From positions 1-64,000 of the forward strand of contig CAYQQQ010000018.1 in assembly GCA_964420125.1 (NCBI GenBank): a stretch of DNA of 64,000 nucleotides, read 5' to 3'. The notes under the pieces were generated by a model. That model was not told where the DNA came from. It made no database searches and saw nothing but the letters and a program-made list of their open reading frames with translations. Shown piece after piece: positions 29,072 to 38,045 of the stretch (its first letter is position 1; every line of letters starts with the position of its first letter). A program made the translations under genes and the position numbers. The stretch is from CAYQQQ01 sp964420125 (GTDB lineage Bacteria > Actinomycetota > Acidimicrobiia > Acidimicrobiales > Microtrichaceae).

Positions 29072-29977
29072 TCAGTTCGTCACGAAGGTGTAGCGGTGGT
29101 CCGCACCGGAGCCCACGAAGGACTGGTTGGAGATCGTGCTGGCGCTCGTCGCACGCACGGTGATGCCGTCCACGTTGGGGATGCCCACCGACGCCAGGTC
29201 GGCGTTGAAGCCCGCCAGGTTGACGCTCGCCGCGTTGATGGCGCCCGCGAGCGTGCCGGTGGAGCCGACGTAGATGTACATCTTGCTCGAGAGCACGTCG
29301 TCGCCGAGGCCGAAGAGGAACCCGCTCAGCGCGTTCAGCAGGCTGGAGCCGCCGATGGCGATGGCGTCGCCGATGTTGTCCACGATCAGCTGCGCCAGCA
29401 GGTTCGGATCGTTGGGCACGGAACCCGTGGCCAGGGTGGCGTTGAGCGCGCTGGCGATGATGCTGGCCAGCGACCCGGGAGTGAGGTTGGGCATGAGGTC
29501 CTCCTCCATGGCCCAGGTCCACACGCCGAGCACCTCGAGCTTGTTGTTGGTGTTGAGCAGGTCGGCCACGTCGAAGCGCGGGACGTTGCCCCAGGTCACC
29601 TGGGCGGTCTGGGCGGTGTTGACGAAGCTGTAGTACTCGTCGCCGCTGTCGCAGTAGCCGATGCCGCCCTGGTTGCCGACCTTGCACACCGACGGCTCGG
29701 GGGAGGCGCCGCGGGATTCGACCACGGAGGCCGACGCCGAGTTCGGCTTGCCGATCTTGACGCGGAACTGGATGTTCACCAGGTACGGCTCGTCGTGGGT
29801 GTTGACGGCCCAGGTGAACTCGGTCTGGTCGATGGCGGTGACGTCGGTGGCTCGGAAGCTGAACGGCGGATGACCGGTGGCAGGTGCCGGCTGGATGCAG
29901 GCCACCGACACCAGGCTGATGACCGCGACCAGCGACGCGAGCACCCCGGCGCGCCGACGAACGGAACGTGACTTCAT
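29072..29977 (-). CDS. Hypothetical secreted lipoprotein
   Basis: 301 residues. N-terminus MKSRSVRRRAGVLASL and a hydrophobic core end in VSVAC, a lipobox-like cleavage site, so it is probably exported. The mature part has a Cys pair (SVCKVG...IGYCDSG) and a long Ala/Gly/Ile-rich centre (LASIIASALNATLATG..., GDAIAIGGSSLLNALSGFLFGLGDDV) that could be amphipathic helices. No known domain was recognised. ATG 29977 has a GGAGGG ribosome site; an ORF extension to 30046 has no support. Stands alone, convergent with recD. Confidence 0.75.
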   Translation of the reverse strand: MKSRSVRRRAGVLASLVAVISLVSVACIQPAPATGHPPFSFRATDVTAIDQTEFTWAVNTHDEPYLVNIQFRVKIGKPNSASASVVESRGASPEPSVCKVGNQGGIGYCDSGDEYYSFVNTAQTAQVTWGNVPRFDVADLLNTNNKLEVLGVWTWAMEEDLMPNLTPGSLASIIASALNATLATGSVPNDPNLLAQLIVDNIGDAIAIGGSSLLNALSGFLFGLGDDVLSSKMYIYVGSTGTLAGAINAASVNLAGFNADLASVGIPNVDGITVRATSASTISNQSFVGSGADHRYTFVTN

Positions 29978-30111
29978 GGTTTTTCCCTCCAGGAATCGGG
30001 ACGAGCCCGTGCATGATTCGGCCACACACCGTGTCGTGACGGCCACCTGAGACCCTAAGCCGATCCTCAGACGAGGTCAACGCCCTCCGTGAGTTCGGTC
30101 ACATGCCGGGG

Positions 30112-31329
30112 TCAGCCCTGACCGCTCTGCGTGCGGACCAGCTCGATCAGGTCACCCTGAGCGAGGTTCACGTCCATGAGATGCAGGCCCCACTCCGGCG
30201 TGAGACGGCCGCCGAGGTCGTCAGGGAGCGCATCACCCTCCTCGGAGGTGTTGGTGATCTCCAGCCAGTTGAAGGTGCCGTCGGTGCTGCAGCCGCCGGT
30301 GACGAGCCCCCGGTAGTGGATCCAGGGCGTGCCCACCTGCGGCGCGTCGGGGGCGTGGCCCGCCAGGTAGTAGGAGCTGAGCGGCGCGGAGCTGTCGTCG
30401 TCCAGCGCTGCGGGGTTGCTGCACAGCGCCGTCCCCTCTCCCGTGCGGGGCTTGCCGAAGAGGCTGTCGGCGGGTGGGGGTTCGCCGGCGGCGAAGCTGG
30501 CGTAGGACACCACGCAGCCGGTGTCGGCGGCGTCCTGGCAGGCGCCGACGTTCTCGAATCCGTCCTCGCCGCTCACCTCCACGGAGGTGCCGATCAGCAT
30601 GGCCGAGAGCATCTGGTCCCGGAGCTGCTCGTCGCCGTCGATCTCCTCGGAGATCAGGGCCCGGAGGTGGCCTGCTCCCTGCGAGTGACCGATCAGCACG
30701 AAGGGCCGCCCGTCGTTGTCGTTGGCCAGGTAGTGGCGGAAGGCGTCGAGCACGTCGGCATAGGCGATCTCCCACGGCTGCGGCGGTCCCCCGGCGACGG
30801 TGGTGGTGGTGACCCCGCCGCTTCGCACCCGATCGAAGAGCGCCCCCAGGGGCACCTGCCGGTAGGCGGGCGCATAGACGTTGCACACCTCGCCGAAGCG
30901 GGCCGCCTGGTTGGCGGCGATGTTGCGCTCGGCGTCGTCGGGGACGAGGTCGGAGTTGTCGCCGGGGTCGGTGGAGATGGTCGGGTAGACGTAGAAGCAG
31001 TCGACCGGTGCGTCGGTCTGCGCCTCGAAGGGCTCCACGGTCTGCGTGCCGTCCGCGTCGACCAGGGTGGCGTCGAGGTCGATGTCGCACGCGTCCCCCT
31101 CGACGTCCGGCCGACAGAGCCAGTGGGCGGGATCGGCGTACACGTCGCTGCGGTACGTCCGGTCGCCCGCAGTGGTCGTGGTGTCGCTTGCGTCGGTGGT
31201 GGTGGAGGTCGTCGAGCCGGTGTCGTCGCTGCTCGACTCCTCGTCGGCGCAGGCGGCGGCCAGCGTTGCGAGTGCGCTCACGACGACGGCAGCGACCAGG
31301 AGAGCGGATCGGCGGTGGCTGAGGTGCAT
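30112..31329 (-). CDS. DUF3089-family lipoprotein (alpha/beta hydrolase fold)
   Basis: 405 residues. A signal peptide with lipobox LAAAC (Cys27) is followed by a Ser/Thr/Asp-rich linker, then a DUF3089-type alpha/beta-hydrolase domain: DCFYVYPTIS with Asp/Cys, NVYAPAYRQV, and the nucleophile elbow IGHSQGAGHL. The C-terminal YLAGHAPDAPQ and WGLHLMDVNLAQGDL are as in the family. Acts outside the membrane; substrate unknown, probably an ester. An independent minus-strand gene upstream of the secreted lipoprotein with 134 bases between. Confidence 0.85.
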   Translation of the reverse strand: MHLSHRRSALLVAAVVVSALATLAAACADEESSSDDTGSTTSTTTDASDTTTTAGDRTYRSDVYADPAHWLCRPDVEGDACDIDLDATLVDADGTQTVEPFEAQTDAPVDCFYVYPTISTDPGDNSDLVPDDAERNIAANQAARFGEVCNVYAPAYRQVPLGALFDRVRSGGVTTTTVAGGPPQPWEIAYADVLDAFRHYLANDNDGRPFVLIGHSQGAGHLRALISEEIDGDEQLRDQMLSAMLIGTSVEVSGEDGFENVGACQDAADTGCVVSYASFAAGEPPPADSLFGKPRTGEGTALCSNPAALDDDSSAPLSSYYLAGHAPDAPQVGTPWIHYRGLVTGGCSTDGTFNWLEITNTSEEGDALPDDLGGRLTPEWGLHLMDVNLAQGDLIELVRTQSGQG

Positions 31330-31386
31330 CCGTCGAGTCTCCCACCCCGGGGGCGTCGGTGTCCGGCGTGGACGGATGCCGGTGCG

Positions 31387-32192
31387 TCAGAGCCGGTCGA
31401 GCAGGAGGGACTGGTTCGAGCGGCCGACGGCACCCCCGCGGTCCCAGATCGATGTGTCGCTCGCCCCGATGCCCTCGGCCGAGGTGCGGGTCACCGCGTC
31501 GAGGCCGATCCACTCGCCCTGCGGCTCGCGCCACAGCGTGAGGGTGAGGTCGGGGTTGATGAAGACGGTGGAGCCGTCCCACGGCACCACCGAGCTGATC
31601 CCGTTGGCGAAGTCGGCGGCGGCGGCGGCGCGTTGCCATCCCGTCGGGACCTCTCCCGGCACGACCGGAACCCGGAGGCGCACCCAGTCGAACGCCGGGC
31701 CGGGTTCTCCGAAGATCCCTCGGGCGAAGCGGTGCTCGACCGCGGCGTTGTGAAAGGCGCGGTAGGTCTGCTCGATCGCCTCGGGGTCATCGGGAAGGGC
31801 AGGCGGTGCCGCGCCGGTGGTGGCGCCGTCGGGGAAGTCCACCGCTGCGGTGCGGATGCGTTGCGCTCGGGCATCGCCACCAGCTGGCCGTCGTCGGCCC
31901 GTCCGAGGGACGCCTCCAGCATCCCGACCTTGCGGCCGGGGCGGACGACCGCTGCGCTCAGCCACAGCGGGGCGATCGGCACCGGCCGCAGCAGCTCGAC
32001 GGTGACCCTGCTGAGGCGCATGGGCACCGGGGCCTCGAGCCGCTCGAGGGCTCTGGTGAGCAGCGCTGCAGGGGGTCCGCCGTGCAGCGCCTCCGGCGAC
32101 CAGGGTCCCCGTGCGAGATCCGTCGGGAGCCAGTGCTCGGTGTCCTCCGCGGCCCCGGGTGGCGGGTGGAGGGGTTGGAACAGCGAGTCCAT
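31387..32192 (-). pseudogene. Acyl-CoA thioesterase-like (TesB/4HBT_3 type), single-base frameshift
   Basis: The N-terminal half reads in one frame (MDSLFQPLHPPP..., HGGPPAALLTRALE, LGRADDGQLVAM) and the C-terminal half in another (ARAQRIRTAAVDFPDG..., FDWVRLRVPV, INPDLTLTLWREPQGEWIGLDA...), together forming a normal thioesterase-superfamily double-hotdog protein of about 268 residues. Adding one base at 31870-31873, where the minus strand reads ATGCCCGAG, restores the frame as ATGGCCCGAG. It is either a real loss of function or an assembly error at the C run. Divergent from meaB. If intact, it would hydrolyse medium- or long-chain acyl-CoA. Confidence 0.8.
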
Positions 32193-32325
32193 CGGGACCG
32201 CAGCCTACGAACCGCGTCGTCCGATGCCGGAACTGGTCCGGTGTGGGAGCACAGGGGTGCGGCCGACGCCGGTCGGCTCGTCGGGGCGCGGGCTTCGGGT
32301 CGAGTGGTGGGCGCGGGGCCGCTTG

Positions 32326-32331
32326 TAGCCT
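32326..32331 (+). promoter_or_regulatory. Leaderless -10 of meaB
   Basis: TAGCCT (TANNNT pattern) ends seven bases before the meaB ATG and there is no Shine-Dalgarno sequence, so transcription probably starts at the ATG itself. Confidence 0.5.
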
Positions 32332-32338
32332 CTGGCCG

Positions 32339-33352
32339 ATGGCCGCACCCCTGAGCGTCACGGACCACGTCGAGGGCGTGCTGGCCGCAGATCCGGCGAT
32401 CCTCGCTCGCACGATCACCCTCGTGGAGTCCCGGCGGCCGGACCATCGGCGGCTCGCTCAGGAGGTGCTGCGCTCGCTCCTTCCGCACACCGGAGGTTCC
32501 CATCGGGTGGGCATCACCGGCGTTCCCGGCGTGGGCAAGAGCACCTTCATCGATCAGCTCGGGATCAACCTGACCGCCGAGGGCCACCGCGTGGCGGTGC
32601 TGGCGGTCGATCCCACGAGCCGTCGCAGCGGTGGCTCCATCCTGGGCGACAAGACGCGCATGGAGCGGTTGTCCGTCGACTCCCGCGCCTTCATCCGCCC
32701 GTCCCCCGCCGGCGACACGCTCGGTGGGGTGGCACGGGCGACCCGTGAGACCATCCTGGTGTGCGAGGCGGCGGGCTTCGACGTCGTCCTGGTGGAGACG
32801 GTCGGAGTGGGGCAGTCCGAGACGGTCGTGGCCGACATGGTGGACTTCTTCCTGGTGCTGATGCTGGCCGGCGCGGGCGACGACCTGCAGGGCATCAAGA
32901 AGGGCGTCCTGGAGCTGGCGGACATGGTCGCGGTGAACAAGGCCGACGGGGACAACGTGGACCGGGCGGAGCGGGCAGCGGCCGAGTACCGCATGGCCCT
33001 CCACCTGATGTCACCTGCCAGCCCCACCTGGTCGCCGCCCGTGTTGACCTGCTCAGGGCTGGCCGATGTCGGCCTGGACGAGCTGTGGGGGCAGATCTGC
33101 CGTCACCGGTTGGCCTTGGACGCGACCGGTGAGCTCGTGCAGAAGCGCCGCGACCAGCAGGTGCGCTGGATGTGGTCCATGCTCGACGACCGCCTTCGGG
33201 ACGACCTTCGCAGCCGCCCGGAGGTGATGCAGCGCCTCGAGGACCTCGAGGCCGACGTGCGGGCGGGCACCATCACCCCGACCGCGGCCGTGGACGACGT
33301 GTGGGCGTTGCATCGGGGGGCTCCACCGTCGGAGGATGGCGCGCCCGGGTAG
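32339..33352 (+). CDS. meaB: Methylmalonyl-CoA mutase-associated GTPase MeaB
   Basis: 337-residue G3E P-loop GTPase that gates adenosylcobalamin loading and rescue of methylmalonyl-CoA mutase. Seen: Walker A GVPGVGKSTFIDQL, the switch region AVDPTSRRSGGSILGDKTRM, VETVGVGQSE (with the conserved Glu/Gly), the base-specificity NKADGDN, and the C-terminal dimerisation region. Start ATG 32339 is the family start. The partner mutase is at the window start, so the two are unlinked here; the neighbouring thioesterase fragment is divergent. Confidence 0.95.
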   Translation: MAAPLSVTDHVEGVLAADPAILARTITLVESRRPDHRRLAQEVLRSLLPHTGGSHRVGITGVPGVGKSTFIDQLGINLTAEGHRVAVLAVDPTSRRSGGSILGDKTRMERLSVDSRAFIRPSPAGDTLGGVARATRETILVCEAAGFDVVLVETVGVGQSETVVADMVDFFLVLMLAGAGDDLQGIKKGVLELADMVAVNKADGDNVDRAERAAAEYRMALHLMSPASPTWSPPVLTCSGLADVGLDELWGQICRHRLALDATGELVQKRRDQQVRWMWSMLDDRLRDDLRSRPEVMQRLEDLEADVRAGTITPTAAVDDVWALHRGAPPSEDGAPG

Positions 33353-33372
33353 ATCTGCCCTGTCCCTGAGCC

Positions 33373-34119
33373 TTGCCAGTCGGACCGCACGACCGCTTCG
33401 CTGGGGAGGTGGAGCGGCGTCGGCGACGGAGCGAGGTGGTGCTGGCCCTCGCCATCGGCGTGCTGCTCGGCGTCGGGGCGTTCGCCGTGCAGGCGGGGGC
33501 GGACTTCCGGGCCCCGGTTCCGTCGCTCTCGCCGACGGCGATGCGCAGCGACCGCGAGGTCGAGCGGGCGGCTCGAGCGGGTGTGCTGCGGGCCGAGGTC
33601 GATGCCTGCCGCGTGCAGCGGGTCGGGACCGTCACCGTGCTGGGGGCCGGGGACGCTCCGGTGGGTCTGACCAACCAGCACGTGATCAGCGATGCGACGT
33701 CGGTGGTGCTCTCCGGGCAGGGCGACGCGCAGCCCGTCGAGGTGGCGGGCGCAGTGGATCACCGTGACGCGGCGCTCGTCGAGCTGCCGGGCACTGCCGG
33801 TGCCGGGTCGCTCGGCGTCGGCCTACGACCGCAGGTGGGCGACCGTGTCCTCGTGGCCGGCTTCCCCGGCGGTCGCTACGAGGCGGTGTGGGGAACGGTC
33901 CGCCGCTACGAGCAGCGGGTGGGACGGGGGAGCCTGACGGACGTGATGCTGATCGATGTGCAGGCGCATCCAGGTCTGTCCGGCGGCGCCGTGCTGGACC
34001 GGGCTGGATCGGTGGCAGGGTTGGTCGCCGCTCGCGATCCCGCCACCGGCTGGACCGTGGCCTACCCGTTGAGCGAGGTGCTGCACCGCCCGACCGAGCC
34101 GACCAGGGCGGGTTGCTGA
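33373..34119 (+). CDS. Membrane-anchored trypsin-like serine protease
   Basis: 248 residues: an Arg-rich N-terminus, one transmembrane segment (VVLALAIGVLLGVGAFAV), a linker, and a compact chymotrypsin-fold domain outside the membrane. The catalytic triad is readable as His in TNQHVISDA, Asp in DHRDAALVEL, and Ser in QAHPGLSGGAVLD. There is no PDZ domain, unlike DegP/HtrA. The start is uncertain: TTG 33373 is the longest, but GTG 33409 (VERRRRRSEVV) would give a neater positive-inside anchor. Twenty bases downstream of meaB on the same strand. Confidence 0.8.
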   Translation: MPVGPHDRFAGEVERRRRRSEVVLALAIGVLLGVGAFAVQAGADFRAPVPSLSPTAMRSDREVERAARAGVLRAEVDACRVQRVGTVTVLGAGDAPVGLTNQHVISDATSVVLSGQGDAQPVEVAGAVDHRDAALVELPGTAGAGSLGVGLRPQVGDRVLVAGFPGGRYEAVWGTVRRYEQRVGRGSLTDVMLIDVQAHPGLSGGAVLDRAGSVAGLVAARDPATGWTVAYPLSEVLHRPTEPTRAGC

Positions 34120-34174
34120 TCCGGGACCCCGGGCATCACGGCAGGGTGTGCGACACGGCTGGCGCAGGTGGTGA

Positions 34175-34885
34175 TCAGGGCGATGGGTCCGGACCTCCGA
34201 GGTCGCCGATGCGCACCACGCCGCACTCGTAGGCGAAGATCACGGCCTGCACCCGGTCGCGCAGGTCGAGCTTCATGAGCACGTGGGCTACATGGGTCTT
34301 CACCGTCGCTTCGCTCACGTAGAGCTCTGCGGCGATCTCTGCGTTCGACGAGCCGCGTGCGAGCAGACCCAGCACCTCGTGCTCGCGTGCCGTCAGGGTG
34401 GCCAGCGCGACGGGAGCGAGCTCGTTGGGTCGGGGATCCGACAGCTCGGTCGAGGGTCGCTCCAGGAGCTGGCCGATCAGGCGGCGGGTCACCGAGGGCC
34501 CGAGCAGCGCGTCACCCCGTGCGACGACGCGCACCGCTTGGGCCAGCTCGTCGCGAGGCACGTCCTTCAACAGGAATCCGCTGGCTCCTGCCCTCAGCGC
34601 CGCGAGCACGTACTCGTCGAGGTCGAAGGTCGTCAGCACCAGGACACGAGGCGCTCGCTCCCCGACCGCGCAGATGCGTCGGGTGGCTTCGATGCCGTCC
34701 ATCTCCGGCATGCGGACGTCCATCAGCACGACGTCGGGGTGGAGCTCACCGGCCAGGTCGACCGCCTCCTGGCCGTTCGCAGCCTCGGCGACCACCCGGA
34801 GGTCGTCGTGGGCCTCGAGGATGGTGCGGAACCCGCTGCGCACGACCGGCTGGTCGTCGGCGACCAGCGCGGTGATCGGCGTCAC
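34175..34885 (-). CDS. NarL/FixJ-family response regulator
   Basis: 236 residues. An N-terminal receiver domain with the acidic pocket ADDQ, the phospho-acceptor Asp in VLMDVRMPEMDG near residue 54, and the conserved Thr/Lys (TTFDL, LLKDVPRDEL), then a LuxR-type DNA-binding domain LTAREHEVLGLLARGSSNAEIAAEL...VKTHVAHVLMKL. GTG 34885 overlaps the stop of the upstream histidine kinase (GTGA), so the pair is coupled. Targets unknown. Confidence 0.95.
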   Translation of the reverse strand: MTPITALVADDQPVVRSGFRTILEAHDDLRVVAEAANGQEAVDLAGELHPDVVLMDVRMPEMDGIEATRRICAVGERAPRVLVLTTFDLDEYVLAALRAGASGFLLKDVPRDELAQAVRVVARGDALLGPSVTRRLIGQLLERPSTELSDPRPNELAPVALATLTAREHEVLGLLARGSSNAEIAAELYVSEATVKTHVAHVLMKLDLRDRVQAVIFAYECGVVRIGDLGGPDPSP

Positions 34886-36042
34886 GACGCGCTTCCGGTC
34901 GGCAGCACGGCGCGCAGCTCGAACCCGCCCTCGGGTCGTTGGACGGCCTCGAAGTGGCCGTGCAAGAGCTCGACCCTCTCGCGGATCCCGTGGAGGCCCT
35001 GGCCGCTGCCGGGCGAGGTGACCGGTGCGCGCATCTGATCGGTCGGTCGCAGATCCGGGCGGCCGTCGTCGGCGACGGTGATCTCGAGGGTCCCCGACCC
35101 GAAGCGCAACCCCACCCGAGCTCTGGCCGAGCGAGCGTGCTTCATCACGTTGGTGAGCCCCTCCTGGACGATCCGGAACGCGGACAGGCTCACCGCCGGG
35201 GGCACGTCCCGCTGCACACCGGTGACCTCCAGCTCGACCGAGAGGCCGCGTCGACGAACGCCGTCCACCAGCTCAGGGATCTCGGTCACCCCCGGTTGCG
35301 GTGAGGTCGGGGCGGCCTGCTGCCCGTCGGCCATCACATCCAGCATCGTGCGCAGCTCGCTCAGCGTGCGTCGGCCGGTGGCTGCCAGCTCGTCCAACGC
35401 AGTCGACGCCGCTGTCCCCTCGCAGGCGGAGGCGCCTGCCTCCGCCTGCACCACCATCATCGACACGTGGTGGGCGACCACGTCGTGCAGCTCACGGGCG
35501 AGATGTCGACGCTCGGCGTCTCGGGCGTCGCGGATCTCCCGGAGGTGCTCCTCCTGACGGAGCCGGGCGGCCTTCTCCATCTGGACGGTGAAGGCGTTGC
35601 GGACCCGCTGACGATCGCCGACCAGCGGGGCGAGACCCAGAGCGACGACGGCCATCCACACGTCGAGCGCGTCAGAGTCGCCCGGAAGCAGGAGCGCCAC
35701 GGCGGCCGCTGCCGCGGAAAGGCACCACACCAGCGCTGCGGTTCGCCGGGAGCAGCACTCGAACACGGTCGCCAGCGCGATCAGGGAACCGACGGCGACG
35801 AGGGGGTCGGGCCACTCCGCGAGCCCGTAGAGCACGCCGGCCAGACCGGTGATCGCCCACACGGCGAAGGGATGGCGACGGCGCCACACCAGCGGGGCGC
35901 ACTGGGCCACCATCACGACCACGGCCAAGGGGGCGAGGTCGGGCTCGTCCGAGCGCGCCCCGAGCAGCGCTGCACCCGACAACGTGAACACGAGCGCTCC
36001 GCCGGCGAGGGCCGCGTCACCGAGCGAGGGCGGCGTTCCCAT
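34882..36042 (-). CDS. Sensor histidine kinase (HisKA_3/NarX-type)
   Basis: 386 residues with five or six N-terminal membrane segments and no large extracytoplasmic sensor, then a dimerisation domain with the phospho-acceptor His in ERRHLARELHDVVAHHVSMM and an HATPase_c domain (FRIVQEGLTNVMKHA as N-box, GQGLHGIRERVELLHG as G-box). It partners the response regulator with which it overlaps. ATG 36042 (MGTPPSLGDAAL) was chosen; ATG 36126 (MRHLHLGV) would add 28 polar residues. The intramembrane sensing layout resembles DesK-like kinases; the signal is unknown. Confidence 0.92.
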   Translation of the reverse strand: MGTPPSLGDAALAGGALVFTLSGAALLGARSDEPDLAPLAVVVMVAQCAPLVWRRRHPFAVWAITGLAGVLYGLAEWPDPLVAVGSLIALATVFECCSRRTAALVWCLSAAAAAVALLLPGDSDALDVWMAVVALGLAPLVGDRQRVRNAFTVQMEKAARLRQEEHLREIRDARDAERRHLARELHDVVAHHVSMMVVQAEAGASACEGTAASTALDELAATGRRTLSELRTMLDVMADGQQAAPTSPQPGVTEIPELVDGVRRRGLSVELEVTGVQRDVPPAVSLSAFRIVQEGLTNVMKHARSARARVGLRFGSGTLEITVADDGRPDLRPTDQMRAPVTSPGSGQGLHGIRERVELLHGHFEAVQRPEGGFELRAVLPTGSAS

Positions 36043-36185
36043 GGCGGAGCGGGCTCCGGACGGCACACGTCGACCGTATCGCCGAGCCGGCTCGGGTTCA
36101 TCCACCCCGAGGTGGAGGTGCCTCATCCGAAGGGACGAGATCGGACCAGCGGAGGTGGAGTCGTAGGTGGTTCCGACCAGCGAGG

Positions 36186-36581
36186 TCATCCTGGCCGGTA
36201 GCGATGCAGGGGGAAGGGGTAGCCGAGCAGACCGCAGTAGACGAGGAGGAACGCCAACGGTGCCACCAGTCCGAGGATGCCCAGGGCTAGGCCCACAGAG
36301 GACCGGCTGCGGGCGCATTGGTCACCGCAGCGGTAGGCGATGGCGGCGCAGACGGTGGCGGCGAGCGATCCGATCAAGGGGAGCACCGGCAGCAGTCCGA
36401 CGATCGCCAAGCCGATCGACAAGTTCGCCAGCCCGAGGGCGCCGTCGTCGCCCGGCTCCGAGCTCGCCCGGGGACCCCCGTTCCGTGCCTCGGTTACCGC
36501 GGCGGAGATCGGTTCGGGTGGTGAGGTGGGGGAGCACACGTCCATCTGTGGACCGTACGCACCATCGCGGCGGGTCCACAT
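36186..36581 (-). CDS. DUF4190-like small membrane protein
   Basis: Up to 131 residues. The core NLSIGLAIVGLLPVLPLIGSL...GLALGILGLVAPLAFLLVYC has the paired-helix pattern seen in DUF4190 domains, with an intervening Cys-containing loop (YRCGDQCARS). The start is unclear: ATG 36581 or ATG 36545 (MDVCSPTSPP), neither with a ribosome site. It lies between the 53-residue membrane peptide and the histidine kinase on the same strand. Function unknown. Confidence 0.65.
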   Translation of the reverse strand: MWTRRDGAYGPQMDVCSPTSPPEPISAAVTEARNGGPRASSEPGDDGALGLANLSIGLAIVGLLPVLPLIGSLAATVCAAIAYRCGDQCARSRSSVGLALGILGLVAPLAFLLVYCGLLGYPFPLHRYRPG

Positions 36582-36641
36582 CGCCCGTGAGGAGGATCTC
36601 GGACCTGCGCCGACCCTCCGCAGCGCCCTGGGACCGGTCGG

Positions 36642-36803
36642 TCAGTCCTCGTCGCCGAACTCGATGTGGCGGAACTCCTCGTCGGTGAGTCGGTCCTCTT
36701 CCGGGACGTCCTCTTCGTAGCGTTCCCGCCGTGACCTCATGGCGAAGAAGGCGATCACGACGAGGATCGCCGCCAGTCCGAACAGCAGGATTCCCTGGAA
36801 CAT
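36642..36803 (-). CDS. 53-residue single-pass membrane peptide
   Basis: Short gene: MFQGILLFGLAAILVVIAFF is one transmembrane helix, followed by AMRSRRERY and an acidic tail (EEDVPEEDRLTDEEF...). The basic patch after the helix predicts a cytoplasmic C-terminus. A G-rich stretch precedes the ATG but no ideal ribosome site. The codons use G/C at third positions as the neighbours do, which supports it being real. It sits downstream of prsW on the same strand. Unknown function. Confidence 0.6.
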   Translation of the reverse strand: MFQGILLFGLAAILVVIAFFAMRSRRERYEEDVPEEDRLTDEEFRHIEFGDED

Positions 36804-36882
36804 CCCCCCATCTCACCACGTACGGCGGTGCAGGTGCGGCAGGGGAAGGACTCTTCGGTCGCGGCGCGGCGCCGACGGACCC

Positions 36883-37953
36883 TCAGGCGGCCCGTCGGAC
36901 TGCCGTCGCCGCGGGCTCGGCAGGGCGATCGCCCTTGGGGGCCGCGGTCGTGGAGGTGGGGAGGTTGGTGGGCCGCCAGCCGGGCGGCACCTCGCCGACG
37001 GCGTCGGGTGGAACCTCCCGCCGGGCCAGGTGCTTGAACAGGAGGTAGTACAGGACCAGCAGCGCCGGTGCCAGCACCAGCCCCCCGAGGGCCTTGCCCT
37101 TGGCCTCCGTCAGGTCGATCAGGTCGTGCATGGCCATGGTCAGCACCAGGGTGCCGAGCACGGTCCCCGACAGCGAGAACCTTCCTCGAAGGTGCCATGC
37201 CCTCCAGGCCACGGCCGCGAACACGCCGGTGATGGTCATGTGGATCACGGGGTCGATGAACGGCTTGAGGATGGCGATCCCGTACAGCACCGCCTCGCCC
37301 TGGTGATCGGCGGTGCCGCGGTAGGCGTAGGTCGCCGTCTCCACGATGCCGAACGCGGCCGCCGAGGCCAGCACCAGGGCCAGGCCGGCGCGGGGGTCGC
37401 GGAAGCGGCGGGCGCCCCAGGCGAACATCGCCACCGGGACGGCCAGCTTGGCGATCTCTTCGATGGGTCCGACGGCGAGGATGGACCAGACGTCGTCCTT
37501 GGGGAGGAGTCGCTCGGTCTGGACGATCGCCTGGCCGACCAGCCCGCCGACCACGAAGGCGAACAGGAGGTCGTCGGGCCGCGCCACCTGGTGCATCCGG
37601 ATCCGACCGTCCAGGTGGACGCCGTAGGCGAGGGCCACCAGCGCGCTGGCGATGGCGACGGTGCTCACGAGCGTTCCCGTGTTCTCGATCGCCGCGTACA
37701 GCGCGGCCCCGGTCACCGAGATCACGAGGGCGACCAGCACGAGGTGGAACCAGCGATGGTGGACGAAGGCCATGTGGTGACGGGTCCACGCCGGGAGTGG
37801 GGAGGGGGGACCTTCGCCGGGTTCGATCCGGTCGGTCCACGCTTCGCCGTCCCACCAGCGGCGTGTCGTGCCGTCGGGGTCGGCGGGATCGGTGTACCAG
37901 CCGCCAGGCGCGGCACGATCGGCCGTCGAGGCGTCGGTCTCGGTCGAGCTCAT
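36883..37953 (-). CDS. PrsW-family intramembrane protease with N-terminal DUF2510
   Basis: 356 residues. Residues 15-45 form a DUF2510 module (PGGWYTDPADPDGTTRRWWDGEAW), a small aromatic domain common on actinobacterial membrane proteins. The rest is a PrsW-type glutamic protease with about eight membrane helices; the motif GPIEEIAKL (E-E-x-x-K) and distal FIDPVIHM and MAMHDLIDL His motifs are present. PrsW in Bacillus cleaves the anti-sigma factor RsiW; no RsiW homologue is seen here, although an ECF sigma operon starts divergently 93 bases away. ATG 37953 places DUF2510 near the start. Confidence 0.87.
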   Translation of the reverse strand: MSSTETDASTADRAAPGGWYTDPADPDGTTRRWWDGEAWTDRIEPGEGPPSPLPAWTRHHMAFVHHRWFHLVLVALVISVTGAALYAAIENTGTLVSTVAIASALVALAYGVHLDGRIRMHQVARPDDLLFAFVVGGLVGQAIVQTERLLPKDDVWSILAVGPIEEIAKLAVPVAMFAWGARRFRDPRAGLALVLASAAAFGIVETATYAYRGTADHQGEAVLYGIAILKPFIDPVIHMTITGVFAAVAWRAWHLRGRFSLSGTVLGTLVLTMAMHDLIDLTEAKGKALGGLVLAPALLVLYYLLFKHLARREVPPDAVGEVPPGWRPTNLPTSTTAAPKGDRPAEPAATAVRRAA

Positions 37954-38010
37954 GTAGCAGGGGATCGGCCAGCTGCCTGCCCGACCTGAGAAACGCCGGA
38001 GGTGTCGTCG

Positions 38011-38037
38011 TGTCACAACCCGACCGTCGGCGACGTC
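38011..38037 (+). promoter_or_regulatory. ECF41-type sigma-factor promoter
   Basis: TGTCACA at 38011-38017, exactly 16 bases, then CGTC at 38034-38037. This matches the TGTCACA-N16-CGTC target motif I recall for ECF41 sigma factors, and the second gene of the operon it drives encodes an ECF41 sigma factor. The oxidoreductase ATG follows eight bases later, so the transcript is probably leaderless. Confidence 0.75.
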
Positions 38038-38045
38038 GAGATGAC

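Noticed and set aside
28978..29166. ATGACTGAACC overlapping the recD stop as a new gene start
   Set aside because: The frame runs through the terminator hairpin and reads as low-complexity Arg/Ser; no support.
37998..38012. GGAGGT-N6-GTG as the start of the oxidoreductase
   Set aside because: A good ribosome site, but the GTG lies upstream of or within the ECF41 promoter, so the transcript would not contain it.
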